Shown here piece by piece: positions 1 to 4,957 of a stretch of DNA of 7,840 bases. This DNA is from SYIM01 sp044356835. Lineage in GTDB: Bacteria; Pseudomonadota; Gammaproteobacteria; Burkholderiales; Burkholderiaceae_E. The notes under the pieces were generated by a model, which was not told the DNA's origin, did no database searches, and saw nothing but the letters and a program-made list of their open reading frames with translations. The stretch spans positions 1-7,840 of the forward strand of contig JBIKVK010000152.1 in NCBI GenBank assembly GCA_044356835.1, given 5' to 3'. The position numbers were made by a program, and so were the translations under genes. How positions within the stretch are numbered: position 1 is the first letter of the stretch; the number at the start of each line of letters is the position of its first letter.

Positions 1-375
1 GACCGCATCCTCAACCTCAAGGCGGGCTTTAGCGATCCCGCCGCAGCCCGCGTCATATGCGACGAGTTCCTGGCTGCGGCCGAGGCGCTGGTCGCCGATG
101 GCGCCGAGGTGGTCATCGCCGCAGGCGGGGTCGGCATGGCGCTTCTCGAAAAGGAGGGCATTCACGAGGTTCGACCCGGCGTGCCCGTCCTGAATGGCGC
201 GACGGCCATGGTGAAGCTCGGCGAAGCCGCCGTGCGCATCGGTCAGCACACCGGGGGGGTCTTCACCTCCAAGCGCCTGCGCTATGCGCCGCCTTCGACG
301 GACCAGATCGACGAGATCCGCAAGTACTGTGGCGACGTCTATCCGTCTGTCAAGAGCCCGTCCTCTGCGGGCTGA
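1..375 (+). CDS. Asp/Glu/hydantoin racemase-family protein, C-terminal part (5' end outside window)
   Basis: The frame is open from the first base and ends at TGA 373-375, leaving 124 residues of the C-terminal half. The core GAEVVIAAGGVGM (visible residues 34-46) followed by a VPVLNGATAMVKLGE segment matches the second half of the Asp/Glu/hydantoin racemase fold, where the strand ending in the second catalytic cysteine is followed by a Pro-containing strand and a helix. Racemases of this superfamily normally have Gly-Cys-Thr/Ala-Gly at this place; here it is Gly-Gly-Val-Gly, so the second catalytic cysteine is missing. The first cysteine would lie upstream of the window. The protein may therefore be a non-racemising member, such as an isomerase, decarboxylase or hydrolase, rather than a two-base racemase. 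It lies 42 bp before the Bug-type binding protein on the same strand, probably in one operon. Family placement is fairly sure; reaction and substrate are unknown. Confidence 0.75.
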   Translation, partial: DRILNLKAGFSDPAAARVICDEFLAAAEALVADGAEVVIAAGGVGMALLEKEGIHEVRPGVPVLNGATAMVKLGEAAVRIGQHTGGVFTSKRLRYAPPSTDQIDEIRKYCGDVYPSVKSPSSAG

Positions 376-417
376 CCACCTCATCACGCGAACCCCATTG
401 ACCGGAGTCTTACTGCC

Positions 418-1419
418 ATGACCCAATCTCAGAAGATCCGCCGCACGCTCGGCGCGCTCTCCATCGCCAGCCTCAGTGCTGCGCTCCTCGGCCTCGTCAG
501 CCCGCTCGCGCTCGCGCAGGACTATCCCAACAAGGCCATCCGGCTGGTGGTGCCCTTCGCGGCGGGCGGCGGCACCGATCTGCTGGCACGGATGCTCGCC
601 AAGGAAATGACCACCTCGCTCGGCCAGTCGGTGGTGGTTGAAAACGTTTCGGGTGCCGGTGGTTCGATCGGTGCGGCCCAGGTTGCACGCGCCCCGGCGG
701 ATGGCTACACCCTGATGATGGGTACTCCCGGCACGATCCACATCAACCCGGCGATGAATCCCAACGTCAAATACAACGTCGAGCGGGATTTCATTCCGGT
801 CGCGCATTTCTCGGAGAGCCCGTCGATCCTGGTGGTGGCCGTCGACAGCCCCTTCAAGACCGTGCAGGACGTGCTGAGCGCCGCCCGAGCCAAGCCCGGC
901 GAGCTCAACTACGGGAGCGCCGGTGTCGGCTCGTCCACGCACCTGAACACCGAGCTCTTCATGCTGCTCGCCAACATCAAGATGACCCACATCCCCTATC
1001 GCGGTACGGCACCCGCGATCACCGACATGCGGGGTGGGCGTCTGCAGCTTCAGCTCGAAAATCTGCCGGCGGTGCAAAGCCTGGTGAAAGACAAACAGAT
1101 TCGAGCGATTGCAGTGGGCTCGCCACAGCGCTCTCGGCTGATGCCTGAGCTGCCTACGATCGCCGAGTCGGGTGTGCCCGGGTACGAGTCCTCGTCCTGG
1201 ACGGGACTCTTTGCGCCCGCGGGCACCCCCGCAGCGGTGGTGGCGCGGCTCGAGCAGAGTGTCAAGCTCGCGGCCACCAACGCCGAGGTGATCACCCAGC
1301 TGAGCAACATGGGGGCCGAGCCGGTGGGCAGTGGTTCGGCCGAGTTCCGAAAGTTCCTCGACCGCAACCAGAAACTCGTGGTTCGCACGGTTGATGCGGC
1401 GAACATGAAGTCCAATTGA
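418..1419 (+). CDS. Bug/TctC-family periplasmic tripartite tricarboxylate-type solute-binding protein
   Basis: This 333-residue protein is the usual size for the Bug family, the periplasmic receptors of tripartite tricarboxylate transporters that are greatly expanded in Burkholderiales. The N-terminus is a Sec signal peptide: KIRR near residues 6-9, a hydrophobic stretch at about 11-30, and a signal peptidase I site after ALA (residues 31-33), with the mature protein starting QDYP. Family landmarks follow in order: VPFAAGGGTD near residues 45-54, a GAGGSIGAA segment, PADGYTL, the GTAPAITDMRGG segment, and the C-terminal PELPTIAESGVPGYE followed by APAGTP. The ATG at 418 is preceded by GGAG at 404-407, spaced 10 bases. 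No TctA/TctB membrane subunits are seen nearby, which is common for orphan Bug genes; the protein would use a transporter encoded elsewhere. Its ligand is probably a carboxylate or amide related to the neighbouring enzymes' substrate (inference). Confidence 0.95.
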   Translation: MTQSQKIRRTLGALSIASLSAALLGLVSPLALAQDYPNKAIRLVVPFAAGGGTDLLARMLAKEMTTSLGQSVVVENVSGAGGSIGAAQVARAPADGYTLMMGTPGTIHINPAMNPNVKYNVERDFIPVAHFSESPSILVVAVDSPFKTVQDVLSAARAKPGELNYGSAGVGSSTHLNTELFMLLANIKMTHIPYRGTAPAITDMRGGRLQLQLENLPAVQSLVKDKQIRAIAVGSPQRSRLMPELPTIAESGVPGYESSSWTGLFAPAGTPAAVVARLEQSVKLAATNAEVITQLSNMGAEPVGSGSAEFRKFLDRNQKLVVRTVDAANMKSN

Positions 1420-1422
1420 ACC

Positions 1423-1426
1423 AAGG
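1423..1426 (+). promoter_or_regulatory. ribosome binding site that selects the ATG at 1434
   Basis: AAGG lies 7 bases before ATG 1434. It favours that start over the in-frame TTG at 1416, which overlaps the stop codon of the Bug gene (TTGA) and has no comparable purine-rich sequence at the right distance. Confidence 0.6.
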
Positions 1427-1433
1427 TCTGGAC

Positions 1434-2186
1434 ATGAGTGATCGCTCCGCCCCAACGTTTCTCGACGGCAGCCCGCTGCCCACGCCTGAGGCCGTACGCG
1501 AGCGGCTCGAAGAATTCCGCGCCCGAAGGGGCTATGTCAACCCGCAGCAAGGTCCTTTGGCCTGCGCTCTGCCGTCGGTGGCCGACGGCTACCGGGTGCT
1601 CTACAAGTCCTTGGTGCTGGACGAAAAGCATCTGGTGCCGCTCGAGAAAGAATTCGTCTGGCTGACGCTGCTGTGTGTGGCCCGCGAGATGGGGACCCAC
1701 CACCTCAAGCTCTTCTTTGAGCATGGGGGCACTGACGCTCAGGCCGATGCAGCTTTCCGAATCGCGGGGTGGGTGACGGCCTCATCATCCTACGAGGCCC
1801 TCGAGTCGCGCTGGCAGCCTTTCTTCCCGAGGGTACCGGCGCCGCAGGCTTATCGAACCGCATTCAAGACGCTGGTCGAGGGCTTCGAGGGCGTACCCTA
1901 TGACTGGGCTTGTCTGGCCTTCCTGTCGGGTCACACCGGCGGCAAATCCAAATGGGGCGTTCGAGCGGCCATCGAGCTTTGCTATGAAGCCCGGGTCAGC
2001 GAGGCGCGGATGGCCGAGGCGATGAGCGTGGCGATGTGGCCGTGTGGGGCCAATTGTTTTCACGACGCGGCCGGGGTGTGGCTCGAAATGATTCAGCAGG
2101 GTACGGTCGACGCATCGCCTTCATTTCGTGCCTGGGCCTCACTGCCCAGCCAGGACGGCCTGGAGCTCGCTCCCACGCAGGGGTGA
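1434..2186 (+). CDS. carboxymuconolactone decarboxylase-like (AhpD superfamily) protein, two-module
   Basis: This 250-residue protein reads as two tandem AhpD/CMD-type helical modules. The first is centred on EKEFVWLTLL (71-80), then THH (88-90) and HGGTDAQADAAFRIAG (97-112), the pattern of kerELv..., ...H..., then GaTeeEi.Eal...a found in CMD domains. The second runs from about 173 to 222, with AAIELCYEARVSEARMAEA and WPCGANCFHDAAG (202-214). The first module has no CxxC, so peroxidase activity of the AhpD type is not expected there; the second has C204 and C208, spaced CxxxC rather than CxxC. In the known family these folds act as decarboxylases, lactone-opening enzymes or disulphide reductases, and many catabolic-cluster members have unassigned reactions. 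It starts 14 bases after the Bug gene's stop codon, so the two are almost surely co-transcribed. Function within the cluster is inferred only from position. Confidence 0.75.
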   Translation: MSDRSAPTFLDGSPLPTPEAVRERLEEFRARRGYVNPQQGPLACALPSVADGYRVLYKSLVLDEKHLVPLEKEFVWLTLLCVAREMGTHHLKLFFEHGGTDAQADAAFRIAGWVTASSSYEALESRWQPFFPRVPAPQAYRTAFKTLVEGFEGVPYDWACLAFLSGHTGGKSKWGVRAAIELCYEARVSEARMAEAMSVAMWPCGANCFHDAAGVWLEMIQQGTVDASPSFRAWASLPSQDGLELAPTQG

Positions 2187-2219
2187 CGATTGCGTGATCG
2201 ATCGGTCGGGCGGGCGCCA

Positions 2220-2250
2220 CCTGACCGTCATCCGGGATCCCCGGGTCAGG
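2220..2250. terminator. hairpin between convergent genes, possible bidirectional terminator
   Basis: CCTGACC at 2220-2226 pairs perfectly with GGTCAGG at 2244-2250. Inside it, CGGG (2233-2236) can pair with CCCG (2240-2243) around a 3-base loop, leaving an asymmetric bulge of six bases. It lies just where the decarboxylase-like gene (ending 2186) and the minus-strand effector-like gene (ending 2246) meet, and overlaps the latter's stop codon. There is no T-run on either side, so intrinsic termination is doubtful. Confidence 0.3.
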
Positions 2251-3886
2251 CCATTCTCCCCGGATCGATGAGGAGGGTCGGTCGCGCATCGATTCGACTG
2301 GATTCGCGGTTCGCCTGGTCCAGGGTGAGGCCCTGGGCAATATGCAGTTCGGTGAACCGTTGCAGCCGCTCTGGCACCGGATGGTCCGCCGACAGTACGG
2401 GCGCTTGCCCGAACTCGGGCGGATCGGCCATTCCGCGTCTGATCAATTCATTGTCGATCTCCTGCTTGATGAAGCCCAGAGCCCTGGAGCCGTAATGGAT
2501 CGGTGAAGTGCGTTCCATGAAGCTGTCGAGCTCGGCCATGCCGGGTTCGAGGTCCTGGTCATTCACCGTATTCATCATGACGCGCAGGATGTATGAGCTC
2601 GCCTCATGCAGTTCGGGCTGCTGTTCATACGCGTCGCTCAGCTCAAGCAGGCGTTCGTCTGAACAACCGTTCAGGACCGGACCGAGCTCCCGTTTGATCG
2701 CTGCTTCAAGGTGCTTACATTCCGGGTCGGGTCGCCCGATGTCCGCCAGGACGGATTGCCCCAGGGCAGCGCCGTCCTTCAGTTGCAGGATCACGTCGGT
2801 GGGCTCTGCCCCCAGTCGATCGATCATGCCTCGGACCAGCATACCGGCCTTGATTTTCATGACGTCAAGTACGTTCGTCTTTCCGACCTTCGTGTCATCG
2901 AGCGCCTGGTAGATGCGGCTCGCCTGCTCCGGGTGGGTCGATTCCAGCGCCCTCCAGGTGTCCACCAGTTCCTGACGGGTCTTGGGCAGATCCGACCGCG
3001 CGTCGGCATCGCCCCCCAGGAGCGGCATTGCGATCATCATGTCCACGAATGTCGTGATCTGGCGATCGTTGGGACCCTCGAATCCGCTCGAGACAAGCTC
3101 TCGCAGGTTGGCATAGCCCAAGTCCGAGCTGAGCGCCGCCTTGAGCTTGTCCGCCCTCAGTTCGCCATTGCCTGCGCTCCGGTTGTTCAGCTCCAGGGTG
3201 TGCGCTTCGCCCTCCGGGGTCTCGAATCGGGCTATGAAGGTGTCAGGGGTGCTCCCTGCGTCCACGCCCTTGAAGTTCGCCGAGCTGAAGACCGGATTGT
3301 CCAGGTTGTCGGCCAGGAACGCGCGAACCTCCGGGTTATCGGTCACGAACTGCAGCGCGCCGGAGGTGTATTTTTCGAGGGTGCGACCTCCTATCATGGC
3401 TTCGCTCTTTTCGTTGATCATGGCTGCGAGCTTAAAGCCCTGACCCATCAAGCGGTCAGCTCTCATCTCCGCATTGAACTCGGCGAACGAGGTTTCCGCG
3501 GTGTCCCGCATGCCCTCGGGCGACCGGTATACGGACGAACCCTCGATCGAGAGGGCAAAGCCCCACTCGCCACCGGCCTCCTGCGGCGGCGCACACTCGA
3601 CCTGGAACATGGCCTGCGCCTCGGGCTGGGCAAAGTCCCGCAAACGGTTGAACCGCTGCAATTGACTGACGGGGCGCTGTTGTTCACCCTGGGGGCTCGT
3701 GATCGACTCGTAGAGCTGACGGATGGCCTCGCGCTTCACGCCGCCCCGGAACCGGTCGGCGACCCGATCGAAAAATCCCATCCGCTGGGCCTCGTCCAGC
3801 GACCCGGCATTGAGAATTTTTTCGATTCGACTGGTCTTGAAGGCGTAGCTCTTGTTTTGTACGCCGGTGCGCAGTTCGATCGGCAT
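2246..3886 (-). CDS. putative type III secretion effector with SPI-2 effector-like N-terminal domain
   Basis: This is a 546-residue protein without signal peptide or membrane segment. ATG at 3886 is preceded by GGAG (3893-3896, minus strand) at six bases. Residues 37-125 resemble the N-terminal translocation domain of Salmonella SPI-2 effectors (SspH1/2, SseI, SlrP, SifA), recalled from memory: the family's WEK(M/I)xxFF...EAL..IW.ICHPP...RFELLR.LA is mirrored by FFDRVADRF (38-46), KREAIRQLYESI (51-62), a loop, LQRFNRLRDFA (76-86), and then a beta segment WGFALSIEGSSV (108-119). The leading Trp-Glu of the family motif is not kept. Residues 130-546 are mostly helical and unrecognised. They include W311-R-A-L-E315, a WxxxE tetrad of the kind found in GEF-mimic effectors, though it is short enough to occur by chance. 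It runs opposite to all the catabolic genes and lies between two of them. No chaperone or secretion gene is seen next to it. The coding strand is well supported; effector status is an inference from the N-terminal similarity. Confidence 0.7.
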   Translation of the reverse strand: MPIELRTGVQNKSYAFKTSRIEKILNAGSLDEAQRMGFFDRVADRFRGGVKREAIRQLYESITSPQGEQQRPVSQLQRFNRLRDFAQPEAQAMFQVECAPPQEAGGEWGFALSIEGSSVYRSPEGMRDTAETSFAEFNAEMRADRLMGQGFKLAAMINEKSEAMIGGRTLEKYTSGALQFVTDNPEVRAFLADNLDNPVFSSANFKGVDAGSTPDTFIARFETPEGEAHTLELNNRSAGNGELRADKLKAALSSDLGYANLRELVSSGFEGPNDRQITTFVDMMIAMPLLGGDADARSDLPKTRQELVDTWRALESTHPEQASRIYQALDDTKVGKTNVLDVMKIKAGMLVRGMIDRLGAEPTDVILQLKDGAALGQSVLADIGRPDPECKHLEAAIKRELGPVLNGCSDERLLELSDAYEQQPELHEASSYILRVMMNTVNDQDLEPGMAELDSFMERTSPIHYGSRALGFIKQEIDNELIRRGMADPPEFGQAPVLSADHPVPERLQRFTELHIAQGLTLDQANRESSRIDARPTLLIDPGRMA

Positions 3887-3926
3887 GATGTGCTCCGGTC
3901 CTTTAGGGGGGCGAGTTCAGTCTTGC

Positions 3927-3941
3927 GGTCTGAGCCTGACC
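3927..3941. promoter_or_regulatory. imperfect dyad, possible operator
   Basis: GGTCTGAGCCTGACC is an imperfect inverted repeat (GGTC...GACC arms with a matching inner G/C pair) in the divergent spacer. GGTCTGA recurs as a direct repeat at 3991-3997. This arrangement would suit a transcription regulator serving one or both flanking genes, but no regulator gene lies in the window. Confidence 0.25.
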
Positions 3942-3944
3942 AAC

Positions 3945-3968
3945 CGATGATTGTAGCTTCGTGGCGAA
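3945..3968 (-). promoter_or_regulatory. near-match to a PIP / hrpII-type box upstream of the effector-like gene
   Basis: On the minus strand TTCGC (3968-3964) is followed, after the spacing used by the hrpII box (TTCG-N16-TTCG, HrpB in Ralstonia) and the PIP box (TTCGB-N15-TTCGB, HrpX in Xanthomonas), by ATCGG. One base of the second half deviates. It ends 58 bases before the ATG at 3886. No convincing YANNNT -10 element is seen about 30 bases further on, so this may be chance. Confidence 0.2.
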
Positions 3969-3981
3969 CCGGGCATCCCGG
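3969..3981. repeat. CCGGG-N3-CCCGG palindrome, upstream copy
   Basis: A perfect 5-bp inverted repeat with loop CAT. A closely similar one with loop ATC lies at 2232-2244. The two bracket the minus-strand effector-like gene, one beyond its 3' end and one in its upstream spacer. They could be insertion scars, small hairpins or a coincidence in GC-rich DNA. Confidence 0.3.
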
Positions 3982-4015
3982 CGATTGACTGGTCTGAAAG
4001 AGAGAGGTCATCCTG

Positions 4016-4957
4016 ATGCGTGACTTTGTTGGCTATGGACCCGATGTGCCGCAGGCTCGCTGGCCTGGGGGCGCTCGCCTCGCGGTGCAGTTCGTTCTCA
4101 ACTACGAAGAGGGCGCTGAGCGCTCGGTCCTGGATGGCGATCGAGCCGATGAGGCGGGCCTGGCCGAGGTGCCGGGGGGACGGGTACCGGCAGGCACTCG
4201 CGATCTCGCGTTCGAGTCGATGTACGAATTCGGTAGTCGTGTCGGGGTGTGGCGCGTGCTGAGGCTGTTTGCCGAGCGGCGCCTGCCCCTCACGGTATTT
4301 GCCGCAGCCCGGGCGCTCGAGCGCAATCCCGCGGTGGCTGAGGCGATTGCGCGTGCCGGTTATGACATCTGCTGCCACGGCTGGCTCTGGATCGAGCCCT
4401 TCCGACTCAGCGAAGCCGAGGAGCGGGAGCAGATTGAGAGGGCGGTCTCGACCATTCGTGCGCTGACGGGCGAGCGGCCGCTCGGCTGGTATTGCCGTTA
4501 CGGCGCGGGCGAAAACACCCGGCGACTGCTGGTCGAGGAGGGCGGATTCGTCTACGACTCGGACGCTTACAACGACGAGCTGCCGTATTGGGTGGAGGTG
4601 TCCGGACGGCCCCATCTGGTCGTGCCCTATACGATGGATGCGAACGACGGCAAATTCGCCGCACCGGCCGGGTTTGTGACCGGAGACGATTTCTTCACCT
4701 ACCTGAGGGACAGCTTCGATCAGCTCTATGCGGAGGGCGCAAGCGTGCCGCGCATGATGTCAGTCGGACTACATGCGCGGATCTCGGGTCGGCCCGGACG
4801 GGCCCGGGCGCTGGCCCGCTTCCTCGACTATGTGGCGGGGCACCCCGGGGTGTGGATCTGTCGACGCATTGACGTGGCTCGCCACTGGCAGGCGCATCAC
4901 CCGGCCGGGGGCTTGGTCAAGTCCAGGAGTTCGACGGTGGTACCCGCGCCCGACTGA
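4016..4957 (+). CDS. PuuE-type polysaccharide deacetylase-superfamily hydrolase (allantoinase / cyclic imide hydrolase-like)
   Basis: This 313-residue protein follows the PuuE pattern closely along its length: WPGGARLAVQFVLNYEEG (16-33), MYEFGSRVGVWRVLRLF (69-85), LPLTVFAAARALERNP (90-105), CHGWLWI (120-126), TGERPLGWY (151-159), DSDAYNDELPYWVEV (181-195), MMSVGLHARISGRPGRA (247-263) and RHWQAHHP (289-296). PuuE proteins hydrolyse cyclic amides such as allantoin and do so without the metal centre of NodB-type deacetylases. That agrees with NYEEG replacing the metal-binding TFDDG and with the absence of an HxxxH pair. The substrate loop differs from the one I recall for allantoinases: residues 160-169 read CRYGAGENTR where GRTSPNTR is usual. 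This suggests another cyclic amide, or a substrate linked to the upstream racemase-like and Bug genes. Residues 297-313 extend past the family's usual end and are the part overlapped by the minus-strand gene. GAGAGG eight bases upstream supports the start. Cytoplasmic. Confidence 0.85.
   Translation: MRDFVGYGPDVPQARWPGGARLAVQFVLNYEEGAERSVLDGDRADEAGLAEVPGGRVPAGTRDLAFESMYEFGSRVGVWRVLRLFAERRLPLTVFAAARALERNPAVAEAIARAGYDICCHGWLWIEPFRLSEAEEREQIERAVSTIRALTGERPLGWYCRYGAGENTRRLLVEEGGFVYDSDAYNDELPYWVEVSGRPHLVVPYTMDANDGKFAAPAGFVTGDDFFTYLRDSFDQLYAEGASVPRMMSVGLHARISGRPGRARALARFLDYVAGHPGVWICRRIDVARHWQAHHPAGGLVKSRSSTVVPAPD

Larger units (their letters stand above)
3887..4015. promoter_or_regulatory. divergent intergenic region between effector-like gene and PuuE-like gene
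   Basis: These 129 bases are the longest non-coding stretch in the window and must hold the promoters for both flanking genes, unless the PuuE-like gene is read from further upstream. For the minus-strand gene, GGAG at 3893-3896 is a good ribosome binding site and TACAAT (3955-3950, minus) a passable -10 hexamer, but no acceptable -35 sits 16-18 bases before it. For the PuuE-like gene, GAGAGG ends at 4007, eight bases before ATG 4016. GGTC half-sites recur at 3897, 3927, 3991 and 4006 on the plus strand. Confidence 0.5.

Noticed and set aside
57..401. Arg/Gly-rich plus-strand frame
   Set aside because: Out-of-frame shadow of the racemase-family gene with a low-complexity arginine-rich translation.
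1416..1418. TTG as start of the decarboxylase-like gene
   Set aside because: It overlaps the upstream stop codon and lacks a ribosome binding site, whereas ATG 1434 has AAGG at seven bases.
1050..1724. 224-codon minus-strand open frame
   Set aside because: Antisense to both the Bug gene and the start of the decarboxylase-like gene, both well supported.
2711..3988. 425-codon plus-strand open frame opposite the effector-like gene
   Set aside because: It is a shadow of the minus-strand gene: its translation is rich in Arg, Val, Gln and Leu with no recognisable domain, while the minus frame has an ATG with a good ribosome binding site and a recognisable N-terminal domain.
3985..3990. TTGACT as a -35 element for the PuuE-like gene
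   Set aside because: A -10 at the proper distance would fall at 4008-4013 (TCATCC), a poor match directly before the start codon.
3917..4615. 232-codon minus-strand open frame
   Set aside because: Antisense to the PuuE-like gene, which is supported along its whole length by family motifs.
4900..4909. CCCGGCCGGG palindrome as a terminator between convergent genes
   Set aside because: It has no loop and no T-run, and lies inside both coding sequences.
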